Positions 8,644 to 17,377 of a stretch of 64,000 nucleotides of DNA are shown piece by piece; the stretch's first letter is position 1; every line of letters begins with the position of its first letter. A model generated the notes under the pieces. The model had not been told where the DNA came from. It worked only from the letters and a program-made list of their open reading frames with translations, and did not search any database. This DNA comes from Phytoactinopolyspora halotolerans (GTDB taxonomy: Bacteria > Actinomycetota > Actinomycetes > Jiangellales > Jiangellaceae), in the NCBI RefSeq assembly GCF_010550675.1, contig NZ_JAAGOA010000007.1, positions 157,991 through 221,990 on the forward strand, written 5' to 3'. A program made the position numbers and the translations under genes.

Positions 8644-10743
8644 CTACTGCTGAGCCACACTCCGGCGACGGTTCACCACGTAGAACGCCGCACCGCCAGC
8701 CGCCATGAGGGCAGCTCCGAGCGTGATCAGCAGCGCACTGTCAGAACCGGTGTCAGGGAGGTCACCTGCTTCGACGACCTTGAACCCGGCGGTGGCGTAC
8801 TCGACGCCTTCGCCCGCGCCTTCGTACTGCTCATCGGTGCTGATGACGAAACCAGTGTGGTTCCCCAGCTCGAAGTCGGTCGGGATGCGGAACTCGAAGA
8901 CAACCGTGCCTTCGTCGTCCGCGGTCTCCGTGTTGCTGACCTCCCAGACCTCCGAGTGCACCTCGGCCCGGACCTCTTCGCCCGGCTCGAAGCCGGTTCC
9001 GGTCAGGGTCTGAACGCCGCCACGCTCGACGACCTCCTCGGCGTCGGCCTCAAGGGACCGGTCACCGAACTCACCCGGGTCGCCACCGTCAGCATCCGCA
9101 TCCGCATCGGCGTCCGCGTCCGCGTCCGCGTCAGCGTCAGCGTCCGCGTCGGCATCCGCGTCGACATCCGCATCGGCATCCGCGTCGACATCCGCATCCG
9201 CATCCGCATCAGCATCCGCATCCGCATCCGCGTCGACATCCGCATCCGCATCCGCATCCGCATCCGCATCCGCATCCGCATCCGCATCCGCATCCGCATC
9301 CGCGTCAGCATCGGCATCGGCATCGGCGTCAGCATCCGCATCCGCGTCGACATCCGCATCCGCATCCGCGTCGACATCAGCATCGGCATCGGCATCGGCA
9401 TCGGCATCGGCGTCAGCATCCGCATCCGCGTCAGCGTCAGCATCCGCATCCGCGTCAGCATCGGCATCCTGCTCGTTGTCCGGCCAGATGCCGCCCTCCG
9501 GGACCTCTGCCCAGACGTTCGGGAAGCTCATGATGTGGATCTCGCCGTCCAGGGCGCCGAGAACCTCACCCTGCAGAGCAAGCCCGCCGAAGTTGAACGC
9601 GGCACGCGTTCCGTCCTCGGCGATTTCCTGGTCATTGGTCAGCTCCACGAACGTGAGGTCCGCCTCGATGAGCCCTGGCGCATCAAGAGGAATGCTGACG
9701 CCAGGCTGCAGCTCAGCGATCGCGCAGATCTCCGGGTCCTCCTCGGTCGGCTCCCCTTCGCCCTCAAGGTCGAACGGGCCACCGCATTCGGCGTAGACAC
9801 CGAAGGCGGGCAGCTGGGGCTCGGTGCCCGGCTCGCCGCCGTCGATGCTCGCGCCGCCTTCCTTACCGTTCGCGAAGGCGCGAATCAGCACCGGGTTCGA
9901 GGTGCCCGAGCCCGGGGCAGCACCAATCGAGATACCGCCGCCATCGGCACCACCGAGGATGTCGACGCCGCCGAACGAACCCGAGATCTGCGAGTAGGCC
10001 GCCGACGTACCGTCACCGTTCGGAATCGTGCCCTGCTCGGTCTGCATCTCCAAGCCGTCGACGCCGAACAGCGGCGAGCCGGGCAGGCCGATGTTCACTT
10101 CCCCGGCCGAGTCGTCGACGATCGCAAGCGGTCCGCCCATCTCCGGGGTCAGACCGCCTGGCGTCTCGGGGTAGGACGACGTCTCGGGAACGACGAATTC
10201 TTCGTCCCAGTTGGCCTTGGCCCGGCCGCTGAAGACTCGAGCGTCGAAGATGTCCGAGCCGTCGATCTCGAGCGGCGTAGTGTCCCACTCGTCTTGCTGC
10301 GGAGGAGCCGTCTGCTCCGCGCCGTATGGCAGATCCAGCTCTGTTCCAAGGACGGAGACTGCTGCCAGATTGGTGTAGGCCCGGCTGTAGACGCCCGCAT
10401 CGGCGCCCTCGACGCCCTGCGAGTTCACCTGAGAGTCGATGGCGCCCACGTCGGCCTGGACACCGAGGTCCAGGTCGAGGTCCGGGAGCAGGTCACCAAG
10501 CAGATCGTCCGGGAGCAGGTCCTCAAGGACATCGCCCCCGCCCGGAACCACCTCGAGAGCAACGCGCCCATAGCTGCCATCGGCGCCGGCGTTCCACGGC
10601 CCCATCGCTTCGGTGTCCGGGGCTGCTGCGGGCTGCGGCTCGGCGGCCACGTGCGCCAGCGATACGCCGAACGCACTTGCGGAGGCCACACCGACGGACA
10701 CCAGTGCCCGCGCTGCTCGCCTCCGTGGCATTGTTCCAGCCAT
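8644..10743 (-). CDS. Secreted protein with long Asp-Ala/Val repeat and LPDTG wall anchor
   Basis: A 699-residue exported protein. The signal peptide is [21 protein letters not shown] with cleavage near HVAA. A large acidic Gly-rich domain of unknown type (residues about 40-420, with [20 protein letters not shown]) is followed by an (Asp-Ala)n spacer with six Asp-Val units (about 425-551), an Ig-like or big-domain segment ([20 protein letters not shown] ... [20 protein letters not shown]), LPDTG (662-666), a hydrophobic helix and NRRRSVAQQ. The N-terminal domain is not related in sequence to the choice-of-anchor G proteins beside it. ATG 10741-10743 follows CTAGGGGAGA, the same leader motif as the 6038 gene. 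It heads module 2 (with DUF5819 and HTTM). Confidence 0.85.
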   Translation of the reverse strand: MAGTMPRRRAARALVSVGVASASAFGVSLAHVAAEPQPAAAPDTEAMGPWNAGADGSYGRVALEVVPGGGDVLEDLLPDDLLGDLLPDLDLDLGVQADVGAIDSQVNSQGVEGADAGVYSRAYTNLAAVSVLGTELDLPYGAEQTAPPQQDEWDTTPLEIDGSDIFDARVFSGRAKANWDEEFVVPETSSYPETPGGLTPEMGGPLAIVDDSAGEVNIGLPGSPLFGVDGLEMQTEQGTIPNGDGTSAAYSQISGSFGGVDILGGADGGGISIGAAPGSGTSNPVLIRAFANGKEGGASIDGGEPGTEPQLPAFGVYAECGGPFDLEGEGEPTEEDPEICAIAELQPGVSIPLDAPGLIEADLTFVELTNDQEIAEDGTRAAFNFGGLALQGEVLGALDGEIHIMSFPNVWAEVPEGGIWPDNEQDADADADADADADADADADADADADADADADVDADADADVDADADADADADADADADADADADADADADADADADADVDADADADADADADADVDADADADVDADADADADADADADADADADADADGGDPGEFGDRSLEADAEEVVERGGVQTLTGTGFEPGEEVRAEVHSEVWEVSNTETADDEGTVVFEFRIPTDFELGNHTGFVISTDEQYEGAGEGVEYATAGFKVVEAGDLPDTGSDSALLITLGAALMAAGGAAFYVVNRRRSVAQQ
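9089..9468. repeat. Simple repeat encoding (Asp-Ala/Val)n spacer
   Basis: About 380 bp of GAY-GCN codons with occasional GAC-GTC, giving roughly 60 Asp-Ala pairs and six Asp-Val pairs. A run of pure GCATCC 6-mers on the plus strand (about 9240-9300) is the most slippage-prone part. It is the spacer before the Ig-like domain and anchor of the LPDTG protein. Confidence 0.95.
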
Positions 10744-11170
10744 TTCTATATCTCCCCTAGAGAATTCATGATCCACGTGACTTACAAGATCACCGCAAGA
10801 TGACCGTCATAGGAAGCTCGTGGATCCGTTGACGAATGCCGAGGCCTGAAGTTACCGGTTCACCCGGCGCTCGTCATGGAGTTACGCGGTTTCGGGGAAT
10901 GGGAATTTCTACGCGTCGCCTCGCATTAGCGAACGAGCAATCGCCTTTAACACGTATGGGACATCGAGCACCAAACTGGGTCACAAGAAGCGCTGTGAAC
11001 GCGGACAGATCCGGACGAATTGCCCGCCACCAAGCGCGGCAGCAGCAACCACGACGCGCAAGATTGTTACTTCACCGTGACTGATCATGTCGAGACACGT
11101 GAAGCCGACGAGTCAACGACGTCCTCGCACCAAGGGTTCCCGAAGCCTGACGGCGGCCGAGGCACTCGCG
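10744..11170. other. Intergenic region, 427 bp
   Basis: Holds the promoter and leader of the minus-strand LPDTG gene at its left end and the 3' side of the acyltransferase at its right end. No gene, clear terminator or long repeat was seen. It is less GC-rich than the flanking genes. Confidence 0.55.
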
Positions 11171-11827
11171 TCAACGCATTGGAGTCGGCCTGCGGCGACT
11201 ACGCTGACCAGCCAACCGCGATTTGATCACGCGGGCCGGCACGCCGCCCGCGATGCTGAAGTCATCCAGCACGCTACGGACGACGGCGTGCGCCGCGATG
11301 ACACAGCCTCTCCCCACGTCCGCCCCGCGCAGGACAGAACTCTTGACGCCCAGCCAGCAGTCCGGACCGATCCGGACGGGCGACTTGACGATGCCCTGGT
11401 CTTTGATCGGTGTATCAAGATCGTCGAAGCGGTGATCGAAGTCAGTGATGTGGACCCAGTCCGCAACGAGCGTTCGTGCACCGATCTCGATGTCCAAGTA
11501 ACAGTTCACGGTTGTGTGCCGTCCGAACACCGTCTTGTCGCCCACTCGCAGGGTGCCCTCATGGGCGCGTAGGTGCGTCTCGTCACCGATGTGCACCCAA
11601 CGGCCAAGGACGACGCGGCCGAAGCCACGCCGTCCATAGACCTTCGTCCGACGTCCGAGGAACACCATTCCCTCGGTGACCACCTCAGGATGGAACAGCC
11701 GGAGCCGAAGCAATCGTGCGTACCGGATCAGGTAGAAGGGAGTCCACGCTCGGTTGCGATGGACCCAGCGGAGGTTCGCCAGTGTCAGATAGCGGACCTG
11801 CCGGGGATCGCGTCGCCGATGGAGCAT
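11171..11827 (-). CDS. Left-handed beta-helix acyltransferase (hexapeptide repeat O-acetyltransferase)
   Basis: 218 residues. The N-terminal 50 are basic with WTPFYLIRYARLLRLRLFHP. A hexapeptide-repeat beta-helix follows (VVLGRWVHIGDETHLRAHEG, LRVGDKTVFGRHTTVNCYLD), with the acceptor/catalytic region DFDHRFDDLDTPI and WLGVKSSVLRGADVGRGCVIAAHAVVRS, ending SIAGGVPARVIK. These are typical of acetyl-CoA dependent sugar O-acetyltransferases (maltose/galactoside type, as in polysaccharide clusters). The substrate is unknown. The ATG is 26 bp behind the stop of the secreted protein gene upstream, so the two are probably co-transcribed, suggesting acylation of a wall or surface glycan. No good ribosome site is seen; a small hairpin (GACCGT/ACGGTC, 11833-11850) lies in the gap. 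Confidence 0.85.
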   Translation of the reverse strand: MLHRRRDPRQVRYLTLANLRWVHRNRAWTPFYLIRYARLLRLRLFHPEVVTEGMVFLGRRTKVYGRRGFGRVVLGRWVHIGDETHLRAHEGTLRVGDKTVFGRHTTVNCYLDIEIGARTLVADWVHITDFDHRFDDLDTPIKDQGIVKSPVRIGPDCWLGVKSSVLRGADVGRGCVIAAHAVVRSVLDDFSIAGGVPARVIKSRLAGQRSRRRPTPMR

Positions 11828-11853
11828 CCCTCGACCGTAGAGCGACGGTCAGG

Positions 11854-13617
11854 TCAACTCAACCGCGCATCCTCGGTGCCTTCCTCGTCACCGTCCTCGG
11901 TGCCTTCCTCGTCACCGTCCTCGGTGCCCTCTTCGTCACCGTCCTCGGTGCCTTCCTCGTCACCGTCCTCGGTGCCTTCCTCGTCACCGTCCTCGGTGCC
12001 CTCTTCGTCACCGTCCTCGGTGCCTTCCTCGTCACCGTCCTCGGTGCCCTCTTCGTCACCGTCCTCGGTGCCTTCCTCGTCACCGTCCTCGCCGGTCTCG
12101 TTCGGCCCGACCTCCGATTTGGCGAGCGTGAACGATCCGTCCGCCTCAGCCGGCAACAGGCCGATGGTCAACGCCGCGACGCTGTACGCGCCGTCAGCCT
12201 CGGTCTGAGAGTTGACCTGTATCGAGATCAACTGCCCGAGTTGTTCGCCCACGGGAGCCAGCGCCTCAGCCAGCGTGTCGACCAGCGGTGCCACGGTCTC
12301 ACCCAGAGTGCCGGTCACACCGGTCTCGCCGAACAGGGTCTCCTCGACCAAGCCGCCCACGACGTCGACGAGTTGGTTCACCAGGTCTGCGACGAGCGGT
12401 CCGACGACGCCGGTCACCACGCCGGTGCTGTTGTCCACGATCTCCGCGTCACCGTCGACGAGGGCACCGAGCGTGGTCTCCATGCTCAGGTCGAGCATGT
12501 CATTGATGAGTGCCGCGCTGACCTCGGCCTGGATGCTGATGTTCAACCCGACCGACCGCAGCGCCTCGGTGACCGCCTCGACCAGCTGGTCGGTCAGGCC
12601 TTCCAGAAGCGCTGTCACCTTGTCCGTGAGGCCGGCTATGGCCTCCGGGCTGAGCAGATCGGTATTCGGTTCCTGTCCGTTGAGACCGCCCTCGACCAAT
12701 TGGTCGAGATCGACGACGAGTGATCCATTGGCCAGGTCGAGCTCGACGCCCGTACCTTCACCGAGCGGCGTGCCGAGGATCTCGTCCAGCAGCGCGGCAA
12801 GGTCCGCGTCCACCTCGACGGTGACGTCCGGGCCGGTCACGGAGACCAGCGGCAACGCGGCCAGGCCGTCCAGGATCGCCGCGAGCGCGTCCAGCGACTC
12901 CAGCGCGCCGGCGATGGCCCCGTCCGGGCCGGCCAGCTGGTTGACCGTGTCCTCGACGGTCACCATCGCGTCCTCGAGACCGGCGACGAGATCACCGATG
13001 GCAGGTACGTCGATCACCAGGCTGCCACCCGCCACCTCGTAGGCGCGTTCCACTGCGGGCTCTGCCGAGGCCGACGCCTCCAGGTGTGCTTCAGACGAGA
13101 TGGCGCCGAGCTCCAGTCGGACGTCGGCGATCGCCTCGGCCATCCCTTCCCCGATCAGGTCGCCGAGGTTCAACGTGGCGTCGCCGGGAAAGTCCTCGCC
13201 TCCGGAGCCGATACCCTCGCCGTCCATCACTGCCCCAGAGCCCGCGTGCGACGCGCCACCAGGGTCTGCGGACGCCCACTGATTGACCGCGCCGAGCTCG
13301 ATCAGATCAGTCAGTGGAAGCTCAACTCCACCCAGGTCGAGCCCGAGTGTCTCCAGCACCGCCAGATCGAGTGGGTCGTAGGCGGCCACCTCTGCGTCTT
13401 CGCCGATGTTCTCGACTGCGGCGCCACCCAGCTCGGGCACCGCATCAAGGTCGAGGTTCAGGACTTGCCCGGCGAGGAACCGGGCGGCTGCCCGCGATTC
13501 ATCCCCGTCCGCTGCCGTTGCCGGGACCAGAGATGTTCCGGCGACGACGGCCGGGACTGCGACGGCCACCGCCAATACCGTACCTGCTCGGGCCCATTTC
13601 CGTCTCGATGTTGCCAT
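11854..13617 (-). CDS. Secreted choice-of-anchor G-type protein without wall anchor
   Basis: 587 residues. The signal peptide is RRKWARAGTVLAVAVAVPAVVAG with cleavage near ATA. The body is clearly paralogous to the protein at 4290-6038: [45 protein letters not shown] and YSVAALTIGLLPAE...AKSEVGPN match in the same order. Instead of an Asp-Ala spacer plus LPDTG it ends in nine copies of an 8-residue acidic unit (EDGDEEGT) and then DARLS, with no sorting signal or membrane helix. It is therefore probably released, or held non-covalently, or it lost its anchor. Start ATG 13617 has GGGGGAGGAG 9 nt upstream; ATG 13623 is an alternative. Two tandem operator-like palindromes lie about 135-170 bp upstream. 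Confidence 0.85.
   Translation of the reverse strand: MATSRRKWARAGTVLAVAVAVPAVVAGTSLVPATAADGDESRAAARFLAGQVLNLDLDAVPELGGAAVENIGEDAEVAAYDPLDLAVLETLGLDLGGVELPLTDLIELGAVNQWASADPGGASHAGSGAVMDGEGIGSGGEDFPGDATLNLGDLIGEGMAEAIADVRLELGAISSEAHLEASASAEPAVERAYEVAGGSLVIDVPAIGDLVAGLEDAMVTVEDTVNQLAGPDGAIAGALESLDALAAILDGLAALPLVSVTGPDVTVEVDADLAALLDEILGTPLGEGTGVELDLANGSLVVDLDQLVEGGLNGQEPNTDLLSPEAIAGLTDKVTALLEGLTDQLVEAVTEALRSVGLNISIQAEVSAALINDMLDLSMETTLGALVDGDAEIVDNSTGVVTGVVGPLVADLVNQLVDVVGGLVEETLFGETGVTGTLGETVAPLVDTLAEALAPVGEQLGQLISIQVNSQTEADGAYSVAALTIGLLPAEADGSFTLAKSEVGPNETGEDGDEEGTEDGDEEGTEDGDEEGTEDGDEEGTEDGDEEGTEDGDEEGTEDGDEEGTEDGDEEGTEDGDEEGTEDARLS
11870..12095. repeat. 24-bp tandem repeat encoding (EDGDEEGT)9
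   Basis: Nine head-to-tail 24-bp units in frame within the secreted protein gene, differing at one or two synonymous positions (CCTTCC/CCCTCT variants). The variant order suggests expansion by unequal recombination or slippage. It replaces the Asp-Ala spacer and anchor found in the paralogue. Confidence 0.95.
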
Positions 13618-13751
13618 GGACATACTCCTCCCCCGTGGCCGTTCCCGGCATTCCAGGAACGACACAGCAAACCGTTACTTGACAGGGAAACTAACTGATT
13701 GTCGCTTCTTGTGACAACAACTATGAGAGAACTTCAACGGAGCATGTCCGT

Positions 13752-13789
13752 TATCTACACATAGATATGGAATTATCTACGTGTAGATA
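13752..13789. promoter_or_regulatory. Two tandem 16-bp palindromic operators, 22 bp apart
   Basis: TATCTACACATAGATA (13752-13767) and TATCTACGTGTAGATA (13774-13789) share the TATCTA-N4-TAGATA dyad and start 22 bp apart, two helical turns, so two dimers would bind the same DNA face. They lie in the 248-bp gap between the FGGY kinase stop and the secreted-protein start, in an AT-rich stretch, consistent with control of the minus-strand surface genes. The cognate regulator is not recognised. Confidence 0.6.
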
Positions 13790-13865
13790 CGCCGCAACGG
13801 CCGTATCCCGCGATATTTCCGCAACCGGCCACCGGATATATGTCGGGCTTACGCCACTCATGTCC

Positions 13866-15278
13866 TCAGCCGGACGGGGCGAGATCCTCCACCCGTTTCG
13901 CGACCCCTGCCGCTACCGCCGCGAAGACCGCGGCGCCTCGAGCGCCTGCCTCTTGGACGTCAGGCATGACGTAGGCACCGAGGATCTCCCGCTTCAGTAC
14001 CTGAACAGCGACGCTGCGCAGACCACCGCCCGTGGCCACGATCCGTCCAGTCGGGCCCGCCACCGTCTCCAACATCTCTTTGACCTCGACGGCACGTCGC
14101 TGCACGGCTTCGATGGCCGCACGCCAGATCTCCGCGGCCGACGGCTCGTACCCGATGTTGGTCAGGACTGCACGCTCGGTCCAGATGCCCTCCACAGCCG
14201 GACCGTCCGACCGCGGCCGCACGGACAGTGCCTGATGATCCAGCTCAGTCAGGTCCGTCGTGTCACGGCCCATCAACTTGAGGAAACGCCACAACCCGAT
14301 GCCCGAGCGCAGCCCGGTCATCACCTGCAGACGGTCGCCGCCCACATGACGGCCGACGCTGATGCCGCGCATCACGGCGTCCTCGACCTGCTCACGCGGG
14401 ATCCGACGGTCGAGTATGCGCACCATCGCCTCACTGGTACCGCAGGAATCCAGCAGATCGCTGGACCGCGTGGCCCCGACGCCGATGCCGGCCACCAGGT
14501 GATCATGCCCGCAGACAGTGGTCACCGCCCCGGCAAGTGCGGGCACACCGAGGTCGCGGGCCCGGGCCGGGGTCACCCGCCCGGTCGCTTCTCCGGCGAT
14601 CGCGATGTCTGCGAACAGATGGTCCGGTGCCTTGGCCCAGTCGAGCAACTCGGGCGCCGGGCTGCCGCCCAGAACGTCGAAGAAGCCGGTCCTCCCGGCC
14701 AGCGACGGCTCGGTGACCTGCGCCCCGCCGAGCTCGTAGGCGACCCATTCAGGAACGCTGAGCCAGCGCACACCACGACCACCCATATCCTCCTCACGCA
14801 CCATCCACCGGTACTTGATGATGCTGGGCCGCCCGCTGAGCTTCAGCCCGGTCACGGCGGCGAAGGTCCGCACACCGATGTCTCGCTCCAGATCCCCGAC
14901 CAGCTCGGCACCGCGTTCGTCGTACCAGGCGAACACCGGCGCCAACGGTTCCGCGTCGGCACCGAGCGGGACCCCCGCCTCGGCCAGGCCGGTGACACCG
15001 ATGCCGGCCACGTGCACCGGCCCGTCGCCGCCTGACTCGGCCTCAGCGATCGCCGACGACGCCGCCTCCACGACCGCTGCGAGGATGCGGCGCGCGGGAG
15101 CCTCCGCCCCCGTCGCCGTCGTCCGCCACGGCGTGGCCACCTGCCCCAGTCCCCGGCAACGACCGTCCGGGTCCATCACCATCGCCTTACAGGTCGTGGT
15201 GCCGACATCTAGGCCGAGGAGGACGTCCCGGGATACAGGTTGCGGCAGCGATACGCTGCGTGCGCCGTTTTGGTCCAT
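13866..15278 (-). CDS. FGGY-family carbohydrate kinase
   Basis: About 470 residues. The ATPase-fold phosphate-1 motif is DVLLGLDVGTTTCKAMVMDPDG, followed by VHVAGIGVTGLAEAGVPLG, the second-domain motifs SGRPSIIKYRWM and TTVCGHDHLVAGIGVG, DSCGTSEAMVRIL, and the adenosine motif GRIVATGGGLRSVAVQVLKREILG. These are xylulokinase/gluconokinase-type FGGY kinases, which phosphorylate a sugar or polyol with ATP; the substrate is not predictable. It stands alone with no sugar transporter beside it. The start at ATG 15278 is preferred: an in-frame ATG at 15377 would abut an iron box that belongs to the divergent gene. TATGG precedes the start with only a weak ribosome site. Confidence 0.88.
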   Translation of the reverse strand: MDQNGARSVSLPQPVSRDVLLGLDVGTTTCKAMVMDPDGRCRGLGQVATPWRTTATGAEAPARRILAAVVEAASSAIAEAESGGDGPVHVAGIGVTGLAEAGVPLGADAEPLAPVFAWYDERGAELVGDLERDIGVRTFAAVTGLKLSGRPSIIKYRWMVREEDMGGRGVRWLSVPEWVAYELGGAQVTEPSLAGRTGFFDVLGGSPAPELLDWAKAPDHLFADIAIAGEATGRVTPARARDLGVPALAGAVTTVCGHDHLVAGIGVGATRSSDLLDSCGTSEAMVRILDRRIPREQVEDAVMRGISVGRHVGGDRLQVMTGLRSGIGLWRFLKLMGRDTTDLTELDHQALSVRPRSDGPAVEGIWTERAVLTNIGYEPSAAEIWRAAIEAVQRRAVEVKEMLETVAGPTGRIVATGGGLRSVAVQVLKREILGAYVMPDVQEAGARGAAVFAAVAAGVAKRVEDLAPSG

Positions 15279-15357
15279 ATACGCCAGGATGGTACCTGTA
15301 TGTGCGGCTGCCCGGGCCGCGGTCTCGTCCGGAGTACCCCCGGCCGCCGATCCGTAT

Positions 15358-15376
15358 GTAGGTAAGGCTATCCTCA
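15358..15376. promoter_or_regulatory. IdeR/DtxR-type iron box
   Basis: GTAGGTAAGGCTATCCTCA matches the actinobacterial iron-box core AGGTTAGGCTAACCT at 13 of 15 positions. It lies 50 bp upstream of the siderophore-binding lipoprotein start, where bound Fe(II)-IdeR/DmdR would block the promoter. Predicts derepression of the downstream transport genes under iron limitation. Confidence 0.8.
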
Positions 15377-15425
15377 TATCTCACGCTGACGTTCAGCTCC
15401 GTTGTCGAGAGGTAGAGGAGTCTCC

Positions 15426-16376
15426 GTGTCGTTTCGCATCCGCCGCCCCGGCCACAGGTACGTCGGCCTGATCGCCGTCGTGGCGAGCGCGTCAACCCTG
15501 CTGCTCGCCTGCTCCGGGGACGATTCGGACGGCTCCGCATCCGCTGACGGCGGCGCGTCCGGCAGCCGCGACGTCGAGCACGCCCGGGGTGTCAGCAACG
15601 TACCGGACGAGCCCGAGCAGATCGTGGTCCTGGAGCCCGTACAGCTCGACACGGCCGTCGCGCTGGATGTCGTCCCGGTCGGCACGACGGTGCTCAGCGA
15701 GGAGACCGGCGTACCCGGCTATCTCGGCGACGAGGCGGCCGCCATCGAGATGGTCGGCACCGTACCGGAGCCCGACATCGAAGAGATCGCGTCGCTGGAG
15801 CCTGACCTCATCATCGGGACCGAGACCCGCCATTCGGCGCTGTACGACCAACTGTCCGACATCGCACCCACGGTGTTCATGCCGTCGCAGGCCGATCCGT
15901 GGCCGGAGAACGTGCGGCTCGTCGGCGATGCCCTGAACAAGGCAGACGAGGCCGAAGCGTTGCTCGAGGAGTACCAGGCTCGCTGTGACGATATCGCCGC
16001 CGAGTTCGATGTCGAGGGTCGCACGGCGCAGTTGATCCGCCCCCGCGACGGTGTGCTGTCCCTGTACGGTCCCACGTCGTTCGCGGGGAGCACGCTCGAG
16101 TGTGCCGGGTTCAGCACCCCCGAACACGACTGGGAGGACATCTCCGTAGACGTGTCCCCGGAGCGGGTCCTCCAGGCCACTGCCGACCTCGTCTTGGTCA
16201 CCGCGGTCGACCCGGATGACCCGAACGCGGTCCCGGAGTCGATCACAGGCAACGCTTCGTCGTTTGAGAACCTCCACGTGGTGGACCAGTCGTTCTGGAT
16301 CACAGGCGTCGGTCCGCTCGGCGGGCAGACCGTGCTCGACGACCTCGAGCGCATCCTGCGTGAAACCACCTGGTGA
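15426..16376 (+). CDS. Iron-siderophore ABC transporter substrate-binding lipoprotein
   Basis: 316 residues. A type II signal peptide has lipobox STLLLACSGDD (Cys at about residue 29), followed by an acidic low-complexity linker and a periplasmic-binding domain of the FepB/FhuD class III fold: EQIVVLEPVQLDTAVALDVVPVGTT, IEEIASLEPDLIIG, LSDIAPTVF, VQPADLVLV-like and DDLERILRE. It binds ferric siderophore at the cell surface and delivers it to the permease encoded by the next gene, which overlaps by 4 nt (GTGA). GTG 15426 is the start: AGAGGAG lies 5 nt before it, and an upstream TTG (15402) has none. An iron box sits 50 bp upstream. Confidence 0.93.
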   Translation: MSFRIRRPGHRYVGLIAVVASASTLLLACSGDDSDGSASADGGASGSRDVEHARGVSNVPDEPEQIVVLEPVQLDTAVALDVVPVGTTVLSEETGVPGYLGDEAAAIEMVGTVPEPDIEEIASLEPDLIIGTETRHSALYDQLSDIAPTVFMPSQADPWPENVRLVGDALNKADEAEALLEEYQARCDDIAAEFDVEGRTAQLIRPRDGVLSLYGPTSFAGSTLECAGFSTPEHDWEDISVDVSPERVLQATADLVLVTAVDPDDPNAVPESITGNASSFENLHVVDQSFWITGVGPLGGQTVLDDLERILRETTW

Positions 16377-17377
16377 CCTCGGCTGCTCCCGCTCGGTCGG
16401 CCTGGGCCGTCGCTCTGCTCGTCCTGCTGCTCGTGACGGTCGTGCTCTCGATCGGTGTCGGCGCGAACCCGATCAGCCCACGCGCGGTGCTCGACACGAT
16501 CGCCGGTGGCGGCGACGACGAGTCCCAGTACGTCGTCTGGCAGCAGCGCGTCCCGCGCACCGTGATCGGCACTGTCGTCGGCACCGCGCTCGGAGTCGCG
16601 GGCGCGCTGATCCAGGCGTTCACCAGGAATCCGCTGGCCGATCCAGGAATTCTCGGCGTCAACTCCGGAGCGGCGTTCGCCGTCGCGGTCGGGATCGTGT
16701 TCTTCGGCGTCACCGGGATCTCCGGCTACGTCTGGTTCGCCTGCGCGGGCGCGCTCATCGTGACCCTTGCGGTATACGCGATCGGCGCGGCCGGCCGAGG
16801 CGGCACCGACCCGATCCGGCTGACTCTCGCCGGAGTGGCCGTCGGCGCCGTGCTGTCCGGGGCCACCACCGGGCTCACCCTCACGCATCCGGACGCCTTC
16901 GACCGGATGCGTGGCTGGAACGCCGGCAGCCTGCTGGAACGCGGCTTCGACGTGCTGACCCCCGTCGTGCCTCTTCTGGTGATCGGCCTGACGATGGCCA
17001 TCGCGGTCTCGTCCGCGATGAACTCCGTCGCCCTGGGCGACGACATGGCCCGCGCCCACGGCGTGAATGTGGGCCGCACCCGTGTACTCGTCCTGATCGC
17101 GGTCACCCTGCTGGCCGGATCGGCGACGGCCATCGCCGGACCGATCGCATTCGTCGGCCTGATGGTCCCCCATGTGGTGCGGTGGACCGTCGGGCCCGAT
17201 CAGCGGCGCATCGTCGTCGGTTCGCTACTCCTGTCGCCCATCGTCGTTCTGCTCTCCGACGTTCTCGGGCGGGTGCTGGTGCTGCCGAGCGAGATGCCGG
17301 TCGGCATCGTCACCGCGTTCGTCGGCGCGCCGGTACTCGTCGTACTGGTCCGGCGCCGCACCGCGAGCGCCCTATGA
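16373..17377 (+). CDS. FecCD-family siderophore ABC transporter permease
   Basis: 334 residues with about nine membrane helices. FecCD signatures: QQRVPRTVIGTVVGTALGVAGALIQAFTRNPLADPGILGVNSGAAF, GTDPIRLTLAGVAVGAVLSG, RMRGWNAGSL, and the ATPase-contact/late region GPIAFVGLMVPHVVRWTVGPDQRRIV. Forms the channel for ferric siderophore import with the lipoprotein upstream (GTGA overlap). Most such operons encode a second FecCD permease and an ATPase; here neither follows, because the next gene is convergent. It must work as a homodimer or borrow partners from elsewhere. Its TGA stop (17375-17377) directly abuts the stop of the convergent methyltransferase. Confidence 0.93.
   Translation: MTSAAPARSAWAVALLVLLLVTVVLSIGVGANPISPRAVLDTIAGGGDDESQYVVWQQRVPRTVIGTVVGTALGVAGALIQAFTRNPLADPGILGVNSGAAFAVAVGIVFFGVTGISGYVWFACAGALIVTLAVYAIGAAGRGGTDPIRLTLAGVAVGAVLSGATTGLTLTHPDAFDRMRGWNAGSLLERGFDVLTPVVPLLVIGLTMAIAVSSAMNSVALGDDMARAHGVNVGRTRVLVLIAVTLLAGSATAIAGPIAFVGLMVPHVVRWTVGPDQRRIVVGSLLLSPIVVLLSDVLGRVLVLPSEMPVGIVTAFVGAPVLVVLVRRRTASAL

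Noticed and set aside
9060..9470. CRISPR-like or replication-iteron repeat
   Set aside because: Six-base codon-pair repeats that encode Asp-Ala in frame; no spacers and no origin genes nearby.
11860..12100. CRISPR-like array
   Set aside because: The 24-bp units are contiguous with no unique spacers, and they are in frame inside a coding sequence.
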